From positions 7,316,001 through 7,380,000 of the forward strand of contig OZ245814.1 in assembly GCA_965228415.1 (NCBI GenBank): a stretch of 64,000 nucleotides of DNA. Reading direction: 5' to 3'. Under the pieces are notes generated by a model. It saw only the letters and a list, made by a program, of their open reading frames with translations. It searched no databases and had not been told where the DNA came from. Position 1 is the first letter of the stretch. Each line of letters starts with the position of its first letter. Both the position numbers and the translations under genes were made by a program. The DNA is from Agaribacillus sp965228415. GTDB taxonomy: Bacteria > Bacteroidota > Bacteroidia > Cytophagales > Cyclobacteriaceae. Positions 1-7,988 of this stretch are shown here, piece by piece.

Positions 1-403
1 AGGCTTTGTCTTTAAACTTCAGGCCCAGGTCAATCCGGGTTTTGGTGGAAGGTTGTATTAATGCAAACTGTTTTTTCCTCCGAATACTGACATTGGCTTT
101 TTTAGGAACAATTTCAATATCGTGGCCAAGTGCATTGATATGTTTGATCAATAGGTCAAAAATTGGCTTTAAATGTGCTTTTCCTTTGGCATATTGGTTT
201 TGGATCAAATCTTCGTCGGGAATTGATCCGGCATCGGACTGGCGGGTTTTGAGCGCTACAAAATTGGCAAAGCCGTGGGTGAAATTGTGGTGATCCTTCA
301 GGTATTTAATGATTTCGCCGTGCTTCTCTAATTTCTCTTTTTTTACGATGGCTATCCACGCTTCAAGCGGTTTGCCGGTTTTTTCCAGTAATCCCTGTTC
401 CAT
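1..403 (-). CDS. DUF4287/DUF5655 domain protein, 3' end cut by window edge
   Basis: The frame read leftwards from an ATG at 403 is open to the window edge, so the C-terminus is missing. The first 60 residues match the DUF4287 pattern (KTGKPLEAWIAIVKKE, then KHGEIIKYLKDHH and GFANFVALK). The following part, from about residue 75, resembles DUF5655: YAKGKAHLKPIFDLL and a basic patch VSIRRKKQFALIQP. Proteins with this pairing are small cytoplasmic proteins of unknown function common in Bacteroidota and Actinobacteria. It is the last gene of a minus-strand set of small accessory genes. The function cannot be told from sequence. Confidence 0.85.
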   Translation of the reverse strand, partial: MEQGLLEKTGKPLEAWIAIVKKEKLEKHGEIIKYLKDHHNFTHGFANFVALKTRQSDAGSIPDEDLIQNQYAKGKAHLKPIFDLLIKHINALGHDIEIVPKKANVSIRRKKQFALIQPSTKTRIDLGLKFKDKA

Positions 404-424
404 AATTTTGTGTTTATATTGATA

Positions 425-802
425 TCACTTTTTTAAAGACAGCTTCGTTCCCAGCCAAACCATTGGAATCAAAATAACAAAAAAAAGCAAATGATACCAC
501 TTTGGCATAAGATTCCAATAGCCGATGGTAACACCTGTACTTACAGCCAGCATACAAAACAAGCCTGTGATTGTTGCCGTCTTTAATCGCTCCGGAGGTG
601 ATATTAATCTGATGCTCACACCACTCAGACCGGAGTAGACCAGGTGCCCCAGCAGGAATGCCAATACTGTGAAGGTATGATTTACAGAGCCATCCGGGTT
701 GATATTGTGCTGGAGAAGGTTGGTGATCAACGCATTTCCAGGGAGACAAACCAGGCCATAAATGATTATTGCGCCTAAACCTGCGATAATTATACGTGTC
801 AT
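425..802 (-). CDS. Small four-helix integral membrane protein, unknown function
   Basis: A 125-residue protein made almost entirely of hydrophobic segments: about residues 4-26, 44-62, 75-96 and 102-120, consistent with four membrane helices and short loops. It has no conserved catalytic motif that I recognise. It ends KLSLKK, a typical positive cytoplasmic tail. It starts 22 bp upstream of the DUF4287 gene's ATG side, on the same strand, and could be cotranscribed with it. An overlapping frame (to 818) reads mostly hydrophilic and is taken as a shadow because the hydrophobic periodicity is in this frame. Confidence 0.7.
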   Translation of the reverse strand: MTRIIIAGLGAIIIYGLVCLPGNALITNLLQHNINPDGSVNHTFTVLAFLLGHLVYSGLSGVSIRLISPPERLKTATITGLFCMLAVSTGVTIGYWNLMPKWYHLLFFVILIPMVWLGTKLSLKK

Positions 803-869
803 AATTTTTTTTCAGCAAAAGTAGCAGGCATTTAAAACAGATGATTGGAAAAAAGTTACCTTCAACCCG

Positions 870-1694
870 TTAGGAAACAGGAACAAAATGAACATCTTCG
901 CCCTGGGCAGGGGCATTGAGAAACTGGTTGCGAAACTGAATATATTCGGAAGGTGTCAGTCCCGAAAAATTTTTGAATTGGTTGTTGAAGTGGGCCTGGT
1001 CGTAATAATCGCATGTAAGTGCAAGGCTGGTCCAATTGATCTGGTTGGGATCAATAGCCTTTAAGGCGTCATTAAAGCGGTATATTTGTTTCAAATCCTT
1101 GGGCGTAAGCCCGACAAATTTTCGAAATTCCTGGATGATATGCCTTTTGCTATAGCCAATTTTTTGATAAAGGTTTTCCAGCTGAACCTCCCGTGAAGAT
1201 GAGAGCTGCAAATCCAGCCATGCTATAATGGCCGCAAAGTGATTTTCCCTATTCGATAGTCTGGTTGTCAGGAAAGTTTCCACTGTCAGGAAATGGTCTC
1301 TGACAGACTTTTGTGCCAGTAGCTGTTGTTTTAATACTAAAGGTTCATTTCCCCAAATAAGCCCCAGGTCTACCTGCCTGTTTTTTAGTTCAGATAGCGG
1401 CACCTTCAGAAAGGGACGGGCTCCAAAAGGTTTGAAACTCACACCGATCATATGTGTTTCGGCGACAGGCTGGTGTAATATTGAGCCGGTGTGCATGCCA
1501 CATACCCAGAAATCCTTGTTGACCTGTATGCTGTTGTTGTGGAAAACCTGTATGGGAGATCCAAGATTAATGATTAATTCAACCGTGCCTGTCGGCAAGA
1601 TTCTTTCCTTTCCATAGCTGACAGTGGCGTTGTGGTACCATATCATTTTAACATATTGATTCAATGGATATTTTGGGAAATAAGGTATGAACAT
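870..1694 (-). CDS. AraC-family transcriptional regulator
   Basis: A 274-residue regulator. The N-terminal ~150 residues follow the DUF6597-type ligand/effector domain often found in front of AraC DNA-binding domains (RILPTGTVELIINLGSPI; HMIGVSFKPFGARPFL). Residues about 165-255 hold the double helix-turn-helix: YQKIGYSKRHIIQEFRKFVGLTPKDLKQIYRF followed by ALTCDYYDQAHFNNQFKNFSGLTPSEY, the second being the AraC signature. It is single-standing, with a 67-bp gap to the membrane protein gene. The target and effector are unknown; neighbouring small genes are plausible targets by proximity only. Confidence 0.92.
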   Translation of the reverse strand: MFIPYFPKYPLNQYVKMIWYHNATVSYGKERILPTGTVELIINLGSPIQVFHNNSIQVNKDFWVCGMHTGSILHQPVAETHMIGVSFKPFGARPFLKVPLSELKNRQVDLGLIWGNEPLVLKQQLLAQKSVRDHFLTVETFLTTRLSNRENHFAAIIAWLDLQLSSSREVQLENLYQKIGYSKRHIIQEFRKFVGLTPKDLKQIYRFNDALKAIDPNQINWTSLALTCDYYDQAHFNNQFKNFSGLTPSEYIQFRNQFLNAPAQGEDVHFVPVS

Positions 1695-1828
1695 AGTTAT
1701 TGATTGTTATCCAAAACCCTGGTACAAAGCCCTGTATAATCATAAAGATAACATATAATTCAGGAAATTTCCGACGTGGCCCGACCCTTCGTCTTTCCGG
1801 TTGCGCCAGCTGCTTAATAGTTGCGTGT

Positions 1829-2194
1829 TTACCGAAGTTTGGCGTTCTGGTTATAAAGCTTCATAGCCATTTTAAATATGGTATCAATCGTTTCAACAGG
1901 CAGATCCTTTTCCGGGTCGATGAGCAGGATTTTCATTCTTGAGCGACTGCCTTGTACCAATGCCGCATGTTCGATGTTTCTGCCTTCTACCATCAGGATA
2001 TAGGGGATGTGTAGTTTTTTGTCAGTCCAAAGGTAACAAAATGGCTTGCTTTTATAGCAAAAGCATGGCATTCCGTATTTCCACGACTCTGTAAAATTTT
2101 GATCATAGTTTAGGATAAAATCCCGCAGGCCCTGGAAACAACTTTTCAGTGGTTCCTGCTTTTGTAAATAAAAGTTGTCAATATCTCTAAGCAC
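1829..2194 (-). CDS. DUF1801 (YdhG-like) protein
   Basis: A 121-residue protein of the DUF1801 family. Diagnostic stretches are ILNYDQNFTESWKYGMPCF (the W-x-x-P/M-x-F core), CYLWTDKKLHIPYILMVEG and RMKILLIDPEKDLPVETI. These proteins form a beta-rich fold and are scattered accessory genes; their biochemical role is unknown. It is followed by a separate, DUF3052-like gene on the same strand about 85 bp upstream. Confidence 0.85.
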   Translation of the reverse strand: MLRDIDNFYLQKQEPLKSCFQGLRDFILNYDQNFTESWKYGMPCFCYKSKPFCYLWTDKKLHIPYILMVEGRNIEHAALVQGSRSRMKILLIDPEKDLPVETIDTIFKMAMKLYNQNAKLR

Positions 2195-2278
2195 GTGCTA
2201 ACACATTAAAAAGTGCAAATGTTGTTTTATAAAGGTTCTGTAAAAGTCTCACTTTGCCGCTTGCCGGGTATTTCAGGC

Positions 2279-2686
2279 TCACGAAGACTTGGTGCCAACA
2301 GCCTCTTTCGGCCGGGCCCTGAGCGCGCTCCAGGTTTCGTCGATAGAAACGGCGGTTACAGCCCTGCAATTGACCTTTCCAAATGCTTCCCATACTGTTT
2401 CCCTTTTAATATCGCTTTTGATTTTTCCCGTGCCCTTAGGGTAGCATGCCCAAAAGATAGCATCATATTTACCTGCCGGTGCAGCCAAAGCTACCAATGC
2501 CTCCAGTTGTTGTTGGTCAACAGCAAACACCTGAACAAAATCATATTGCCCTGCTTTATCCGGGTTTATTTCATGGTCGAAGGGATGATCCTGAAGGAGG
2601 GATTTGTAAAAATCAGGCGCGTTTAAAACAAGATTTTCGGCATTTTTTCCGAATCTCAGCTTTTTGAAAATTTTTTCTTTGTCCAT
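2279..2686 (-). CDS. DUF3052-like small protein
   Basis: A 135-residue soluble protein. It shows the layout of the DUF3052 family: a first half with DFVQVFAVDQQQLEALVALA (the 'two hydrophobic strands plus acidic helix' part) and then IFWACYPKGTGKIKSDIKR, the near-invariant YPK...SD.R segment, and a closing VSIDETWSALRARP, where D..WSALR is the family's hallmark. Function is unknown. A +1 frame running to 2187 is a shadow: it has no family signature. It is transcribed with the neighbouring DUF1801 and DinB genes on the minus strand. Confidence 0.8.
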   Translation of the reverse strand: MDKEKIFKKLRFGKNAENLVLNAPDFYKSLLQDHPFDHEINPDKAGQYDFVQVFAVDQQQLEALVALAAPAGKYDAIFWACYPKGTGKIKSDIKRETVWEAFGKVNCRAVTAVSIDETWSALRARPKEAVGTKSS

Positions 2687-2721
2687 AAGATTTGTAATGG
2701 TAATCCTCGAGCTTTGAAGGC

Positions 2722-3297
2722 CTAAGGCTCTTTTTCTTTGTCTATGAACTCATCTGTAAAATGTTGTTTTCTTTTAGCTATATTAAATTTCTCCTGGTTA
2801 TAAGTTTTAGAACTGCCTTTGGGAATAGATAAGCTTTGCCACTCTTTTTGCCTGATCATCTTTCCAATAAATACAATTTGTCCCACGTGGTAGGCATAGT
2901 GGGCCAGCTGGCGATTAATGGCTTCAAAGACCGTATGCCCCATATTGCGGATGTAAACGATTTTTTCAAGATCCCCCTCTTTCAGGCTATTAATGGCCAG
3001 AAACAAGCAATCCCAACCTTTATTCCAGCTGGCCAGCAGCTCGGCCTTGGTTTTTAGCACGTCTTCAAATTCTTCATCTCTCTTGCGCCAGGGTTTTTCC
3101 CCATCACTGATCAAAAAATCTGTCCATCTCGATAACATGTTGCCGCTCAAATGATTGACAATAATGGCGATGCTGTTTGATTCCGGATCCGGTTGTTCAA
3201 AAAGCTCATGCTCGCTTAACTGGTCAAATGTCTTTTGTCCTAATAGGCGATAATATCCAAATTGTTTAACAATACTAGGTAAATAGGAAGCTTTCAT
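2722..3297 (-). CDS. DinB-superfamily DUF1572 protein
   Basis: A 191-residue four-helix-bundle protein of the DinB/DUF1572 type. Candidate metal-ligand histidines lie in IIVNHLSGNMLSRW (about H48) and in the paired QLAHYAYHVGQIVFIGKM (about H134 and H138), the usual three-His arrangement of the fold. Members bind divalent metal and some act as thiol-dependent transferases (bacillithiol or mycothiol S-transferases), but the substrate is unknown here. The charged tail KRKQHFTDEFIDKEKEP looks disordered. There is a stretch of AT-rich non-coding DNA (3298-3418) between it and modC. Confidence 0.88.
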   Translation of the reverse strand: MKASYLPSIVKQFGYYRLLGQKTFDQLSEHELFEQPDPESNSIAIIVNHLSGNMLSRWTDFLISDGEKPWRKRDEEFEDVLKTKAELLASWNKGWDCLFLAINSLKEGDLEKIVYIRNMGHTVFEAINRQLAHYAYHVGQIVFIGKMIRQKEWQSLSIPKGSSKTYNQEKFNIAKRKQHFTDEFIDKEKEP

Positions 3298-3418
3298 TTT
3301 TTAGTTTTTATAAATAACCGGGCATTAAAACCGTTATCTGATCCTAAGATGATATTTTTAATAAATTTAAGTTAAATCCCTGACAGAGAAAATATTTTAT
3401 TAATTTAACTGATGCCCT

Positions 3419-4297
3419 TTAATTGTTAATTTTCATAATAATCGGGTTAAAGGCTTTTGAAATAATTAACACCTTATCGCCGATTTTAAGGCCTTTTCTT
3501 TCTTCCGCCGTAGCGATTACCTTGATGATCTGGCTACCGATTAACACACTTACTACAAAGACAACGTCATTGGGATCAATTTTCAATACCGTACCCGTGA
3601 TCCGGTATTTGCCGCTAATGTCTTGATGGCTAAAAACTTCGTGTGGCGCTCCCTGTTTCACTATTTTACCTTTATCCAGCAGGAATATTTTTTTTGCCAG
3701 CTTAAAAATTTCTGCCATATCATGGGTGACCAGGATGGTGGTCAGGCCGTATTGATGATGAACTTTCAGCAGGAAATCCTGCATTTTAACCCTCATCCCC
3801 TCGTCCAATGCTGAAAGGGGCTCGTCCAGTAGCAGTACCTCCGGACCCCTGACAAGTGCTCTGGCGAGTGCTACTCTTTGTTGTTGCCCACCTGAAAGGC
3901 TTTGAGGCATCCTGTCCTGTAACTGATTTAGCTCAATGATATCAATTAGTTCGGTAAGAATGTGATCGGGCTGTGATTTATGCAACGCATACTGCAAATT
4001 TTCCCTCACCGTCATATTGGGGAAAAGTGCATAATCCTGCCATACAAAACCAACCTTGCGTTGCCGGGGCTTGAGGTAGATTTTTTTTTCACTGTCAAAC
4101 CAGCAAGCATTGTTGACTGTTATCTTACCGCTTTCCGGCTTAAGCAAACCTGCCAACATTCTTAAAATGGAAGTTTTCCCAGCCCCGGAAACGCCGTAGA
4201 TAACGACCAGGTCACCCTGATTAATCCGGGCTTCCACCTCCAGCATCATCTTACCGTCAGGTCCTTGCAGGGTTTTTGTTAAATTAATATTGATCAT
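3419..4297 (-). CDS. modC: Molybdate ABC transporter ATP-binding protein ModC
   Basis: Energises molybdate import across the inner membrane together with ModB and ModA. Walker A is GVSGAGKTS (near residue 36), the ABC signature is LSGGQQQRVALARAL, Walker B is VLLLDEPLSALD and the switch histidine lies in ILVTHDMAE. The last ~60 residues form one TOBE domain (YRITGTVLKIDPNDVVFVV; SQIIKVIATAEE), which in this family binds oxyanion and separates ModC from other importers. I place the start at ATG 4297 because it overlaps the modB stop as ATGA, a typical coupling; a GTG two codons upstream (4303) is the alternative. The partners ModA and Mop are not upstream as usual but near 24.3-25.5 kb. Confidence 0.93.
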   Translation of the reverse strand: MININLTKTLQGPDGKMMLEVEARINQGDLVVIYGVSGAGKTSILRMLAGLLKPESGKITVNNACWFDSEKKIYLKPRQRKVGFVWQDYALFPNMTVRENLQYALHKSQPDHILTELIDIIELNQLQDRMPQSLSGGQQQRVALARALVRGPEVLLLDEPLSALDEGMRVKMQDFLLKVHHQYGLTTILVTHDMAEIFKLAKKIFLLDKGKIVKQGAPHEVFSHQDISGKYRITGTVLKIDPNDVVFVVSVLIGSQIIKVIATAEERKGLKIGDKVLIISKAFNPIIMKINN

Positions 4298-4968
4298 AGC
4301 CACTTCTTATTTAGACGGCCATTGTTGACGAGAAAAACAGCAAGTAAGATGATAAATGTCACGGCAAACAGAATCAGCGAGTAGGTATTGGCAGTATCGT
4401 AATTCAGCGCTTCCACTTCATCGTAAATGGCAATGGAAGCTACCCTGGTTTCATTGGGAATATTTCCGCCGATCATCAACACCACGCCAAATTCACCGAT
4501 TGTATGGGCAAAGCTAAGTACCACCCCGGTCAGAAGCGCCGGTTTAATATTAGGAAGCAGTACCCGCCACAATGTGGTGAAATCTGATTTTCCCAACAAT
4601 TGCGAAGCCTCTTTTAAGCTTTGGGGTACATTGGTTAATCCCGATTGAATAGGATGCACCATAAATGGCAAGCTGTAAATAACTGATGCAACTACCAACC
4701 CCTCAAAAGAGAAAACCAGCTCGAAACCAAACCATTGGTTTAACCACCGGCCCAAACCACTGTTGGGACTAAAGACTATCAGCAGATAAAACCCCAATAC
4801 CGTCGGCGGTAAAACCAATGGCATACTCACGAGTGTTTCAAACACAGGCTTTATCTTAAATTTTGAAAAAGCTAGCCAATAGGCCAGGGGAATACCAATA
4901 ATAACCAGTGTGACAGTAGTAATCAATGCCAACTTAAAAGTCAAAAGTATCGGACTCCAGTCAATCAC
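4294..4968 (-). CDS. modB: Molybdate ABC transporter permease ModB
   Basis: A 224-residue permease with about five membrane helices, the usual ModB length. The EAA loop that docks onto ModC is LKEASQLLGKSDFTTLW...LLPNIKPALLTG, followed by the ModB-typical SFAHTIGEFGVVLMIGGNIP. The start is GTG at 4968: no in-frame ATG occurs before an upstream stop at about 5025, and no strong Shine-Dalgarno is visible. Its end overlaps modC by ATGA. In related genomes modB normally follows modA or a Mop protein directly; here the region upstream holds a mannoside-use cluster instead, so its present promoter must lie in 4969-5103 or read in from the isomerase gene. Confidence 0.93.
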   Translation of the reverse strand: MIDWSPILLTFKLALITTVTLVIIGIPLAYWLAFSKFKIKPVFETLVSMPLVLPPTVLGFYLLIVFSPNSGLGRWLNQWFGFELVFSFEGLVVASVIYSLPFMVHPIQSGLTNVPQSLKEASQLLGKSDFTTLWRVLLPNIKPALLTGVVLSFAHTIGEFGVVLMIGGNIPNETRVASIAIYDEVEALNYDTANTYSLILFAVTFIILLAVFLVNNGRLNKKWL

Positions 4969-5103
4969 CTGTGGGTTTTTCTTTTTTAAACATTTGTTTT
5001 TGTACAGCCATAAACTAAGCTGTTATTATACTGAAAATACAAACAAATGCCTATTAAAATTTAATTTACACACCTCCTGGGGATGCAAGTCATCATTCAG
5101 GTA

Positions 5104-6795
5104 TCAACTTTTTAGGAATGATTTCAATAATCCGAATTTTCCTTTACCTACGGGTTTAATGATTATTTTTTCGATATCGGCAGGAACCACAAACGTTTCG
5201 GCGTAATGTACATGGACAGCCTTAAACTGATCATTAAGCCCCTGCACAATTATTTCATTGCCTTCTATTAAATTGAATATATGAACCGTTCCATTGGTTT
5301 GTATTTCGATTTCCTTTTCAAACCATAATCGGTGCAGGGCAAAGTATTGGTTATATTGCGGGGCGAGTGACTCTTCCATCATGCCAGCGTCATCCAAAGA
5401 CGATGATTGATTCATCAGGTTCTTTTTATAGTGGCTCAGCGGAGGCGGATTGTTGATGAAATTATCTAATATCCCCACTTTTTCCATGGGAATTTCATAT
5501 AAATTCCATTTAAATATGCCGGGTGCCGAACTGATGTGTAAAGTGATAGCATTGTCCGGTACCTTGTAAATGGTTTCAGCCGGCACAAACAGATGATCAT
5601 GTTTTTTTACGGGAATCTTGTTTAATAATCTTGCCAGTGCCTTGCGATGTGTTTTTGTTTTACTCTTTTCGAGGGTGTCACAGAAAAATTCGGCGGAAAT
5701 GTCTTCTTTTAGTCCCGGCTGTATTTTTGATTTTTCACCCACATCCATCATGTAAAAATTTTCGCATTGATGGTAATGGATGTTAAAGTTATCTCTCAAA
5801 TAGTCAATACCGGGATAAACAAAAAGGGCCAGGTCGTCTTCTTCCTGTGTATCAATAAAATTAAAACGCAAGGGGAGTTCTGAACCAAATTTTCGAAAAA
5901 CGGCTTGCCCTAAGAACTTTTTAGGATCATAGTAAACCGCATTGATAGCTGGCGTCTCAAAAAGACAGCTGCCGATTTTCAACAAAATGTTATCCGTTTC
6001 CACATCGCAGTTAAACCCCCAAAGGAAGTCCTCAACGGACGATTTTCCCTGTGATATATTTTGATCCCACAATTCGGGGTCAAAAAAAGGTGCCATAAAC
6101 AATGGCTGTTGACTGGCCAACTCATAGGCTTTACGCACCAAATCGCCGCTGGCAAGTTTTGGTTTGTTCCAATTATTGGTTTCCAGAAAATAGTCGCACT
6201 GGGGTAGCAGTTGTTTTTTGATTTTATCGCATATCTTCCAATCGATAAAATAACTCCACTTGAGTTGCGCGTCAAGCGGATCCTGCTCATTGCTTACACC
6301 TATATTGGAAATCTCATTCCTGCGGGTTCTTTGCAGAATCTCCCACTTAGACATATCGGAGTAAATCAGAATGTCGGAAGGCCAGATCTTATGGGCGCCG
6401 ATTCCGTGAATGAGGATGACACCTTCCTCTATAAAATCAATATTATTTCGTAAGGCTTTCAGGCGATTGTCGTCGAAATAGTCGTCGATGACATAATTTG
6501 AATATTTCGTGTTGAGCAATTCGCCATTCATGTCTCTTTTCGCTATGACTCTAATATCCACCTCATCCTTATAAATATCCTTGGCGCGACAAGTTACGTT
6601 AGGTGATAGCCTTTCCTTAAGGGTTTGCAGGTTTACATCGCTATAGGTGCCGTGATAGCAGTCAACGGTAATGATTATTTTTTTCTTACCCTGATTTTTA
6701 ATTTGGCGTTGTAATTCAACTACAATATTATCCCATCCTTCATGACAGCTATTGTCAGAAGTTTGGACTTCTACATAAGGATTTTTATTGATCAT
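5104..6795 (-). CDS. Class I mannose-6-phosphate isomerase-like protein with degenerate P-loop kinase-like N-terminal domain
   Basis: A 563-residue two-part protein. From about residue 225 to the end it resembles type I cupin phosphomannose isomerases of the long Bacteroidota type: FMAPFFDPELWDQN, LPLRFNFIDTQEEDDLALFVYP, HLFVPAETIYKVPDNAITL, and the closing VHYAETFVVPAD. The reaction would be mannose-6-P to fructose-6-P, in the cytoplasm. Residues about 15-195 look like a uridine-kinase-type P-loop fold: IIITVDCYHGTYSDVN sits where Walker A should be but lacks the GxxGxGK(S/T) residues, and IYSDMSKWEILQRTRR resembles the ERD/RxxRR region. So the domain is probably not an active kinase by the usual mechanism. 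It is last in the minus-strand mannoside operon, 19 bp after the glycosidase-like gene. Confidence 0.75.
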   Translation of the reverse strand: MINKNPYVEVQTSDNSCHEGWDNIVVELQRQIKNQGKKKIIITVDCYHGTYSDVNLQTLKERLSPNVTCRAKDIYKDEVDIRVIAKRDMNGELLNTKYSNYVIDDYFDDNRLKALRNNIDFIEEGVILIHGIGAHKIWPSDILIYSDMSKWEILQRTRRNEISNIGVSNEQDPLDAQLKWSYFIDWKICDKIKKQLLPQCDYFLETNNWNKPKLASGDLVRKAYELASQQPLFMAPFFDPELWDQNISQGKSSVEDFLWGFNCDVETDNILLKIGSCLFETPAINAVYYDPKKFLGQAVFRKFGSELPLRFNFIDTQEEDDLALFVYPGIDYLRDNFNIHYHQCENFYMMDVGEKSKIQPGLKEDISAEFFCDTLEKSKTKTHRKALARLLNKIPVKKHDHLFVPAETIYKVPDNAITLHISSAPGIFKWNLYEIPMEKVGILDNFINNPPPLSHYKKNLMNQSSSLDDAGMMEESLAPQYNQYFALHRLWFEKEIEIQTNGTVHIFNLIEGNEIIVQGLNDQFKAVHVHYAETFVVPADIEKIIIKPVGKGKFGLLKSFLKS

Positions 6796-6814
6796 AAGGG
6801 GCCCTAAAAATTAA

Positions 6815-7987
6815 TTAATGTGCCAGCACCTGGGCAAAGCGCTTCATGTATTCATCACTTGTCTGTTCCAGGGCAAAGATAGAAATACCACCGGCGCCCC
6901 CTTCCCTTGCCATTTGATTGGCCACCTCAAGTTCGTCGGCTTTCAGGGCTGACAAAAATATACCGCTATAAATAGGTTTATCGTTATTGGCCTGCTTTAA
7001 CCTTTCCAACGCCTTTTTAGTGTGCTCCCTGATAAAGTCGATGCCGGCATTGTAAAAATTATGATAAAGCATAGGCAGAAAAGCATCCAGATCCCAACGG
7101 TGCCACTCCTGTCTTACACTTTCCCAGTTGGGAAATACCGCAGCAGTAACCATTTTATTCCGGCTTTTTACCTCCGGCACCAGTTGGTTATTCACCAGGT
7201 TGGTAATACTGTCATACCTGAATTGTCGCCATTCCTGATTGGCCGATGGGTCTTCCAGGTCTTTCAAAGGGTCGATACCTGTTTTTTCTTTAAATAAGTT
7301 GCGGCAAAATTCCGAATAGCAGTAATCATATTGTGGGTACTCTTTGTCCTGTACGATATCGTATTTTGGCTGTAGCCCTTCTGCCAGAATAACGTCAGGA
7401 AGTCTGACGTAGTCGAAATGCACGCCATCGATCCCCTCAATTTCAGCTATGGATTTTACATTATTTTTTACAAATTCCTGGGCCTCGGGATGACAAGGGC
7501 ATAAAAATTTGTAGTAGTCGACATAGGCAGGCTTGGTGGCTGCAGATTCCCCAAGACCATTAACCGCGAACCAGTCGGGGTGTCTCTTAACTATTTTTTC
7601 AATATTACATGGCATGGTAAACATCCATGCGTGAAATTCGAGGCCTGCTTCCTTACAAAGCGGGATCACTTTTTCGGCAATAGCTTCTTTCACCGGTATG
7701 CGATCGTTTTCAAAAAAGGCAACGTGGCTGTTATAAACATTTAAGACCAAAGCATCAAAACCGCTGGCCTTGGCTTGTGCCAGCTTGGCTTTCCAATCCT
7801 CCCTGTTCCAGTCTGCAGGTGGCGTAATCCAGGCCCAGTTTTTGGCCGATTTTGGAGAGGAGACGGGTTTTTCATCGGTTATTGAGTCCGCATTTTTTTT
7901 GTTTGAACAGCTTATGCCCAGCAGAGATGCATTCGCTAAGGCAAGACTTCCGATTCCGGCTTTTTTTAAAAATACTCTTTTTTTCAT
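6815..7987 (-). CDS. Putative glycoside hydrolase-like lipoprotein (TIM-barrel, GHL10/DUF4015-like)
   Basis: A 390-residue exported protein. The N-terminus KKRVFLKKAGIGSLALANASLLGISC combines a Tat-like K-R-x-F-L-K start with a lipobox ending at C27, so it is probably a periplasmic or surface lipoprotein. The rest has the pattern of glycoside-hydrolase-like TIM barrels: WAWITPPADWNREDWKAKL at the first strand, HAWMFTMPCN, then IEGIDGVHFDYVRLPD, with the D-x-V-H-F-D-Y-x-R segment that in GHL/DUF4015 proteins carries the acidic residues, and AAVFPNWESVRQEW. Substrate is not determinable. It is encoded 1 bp after the CBM9 protein, in the mannoside operon, suggesting a glycan role. Confidence 0.7.
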   Translation of the reverse strand: MKKRVFLKKAGIGSLALANASLLGISCSNKKNADSITDEKPVSSPKSAKNWAWITPPADWNREDWKAKLAQAKASGFDALVLNVYNSHVAFFENDRIPVKEAIAEKVIPLCKEAGLEFHAWMFTMPCNIEKIVKRHPDWFAVNGLGESAATKPAYVDYYKFLCPCHPEAQEFVKNNVKSIAEIEGIDGVHFDYVRLPDVILAEGLQPKYDIVQDKEYPQYDYCYSEFCRNLFKEKTGIDPLKDLEDPSANQEWRQFRYDSITNLVNNQLVPEVKSRNKMVTAAVFPNWESVRQEWHRWDLDAFLPMLYHNFYNAGIDFIREHTKKALERLKQANNDKPIYSGIFLSALKADELEVANQMAREGGAGGISIFALEQTSDEYMKRFAQVLAH

Positions 7988-7988
7988 A

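Noticed and set aside
414..818. Alternative frame of 134 residues over the small membrane protein
   Set aside because: It overlaps the frame 425-802, which has clear membrane-helix periodicity; this one has none and no known family.
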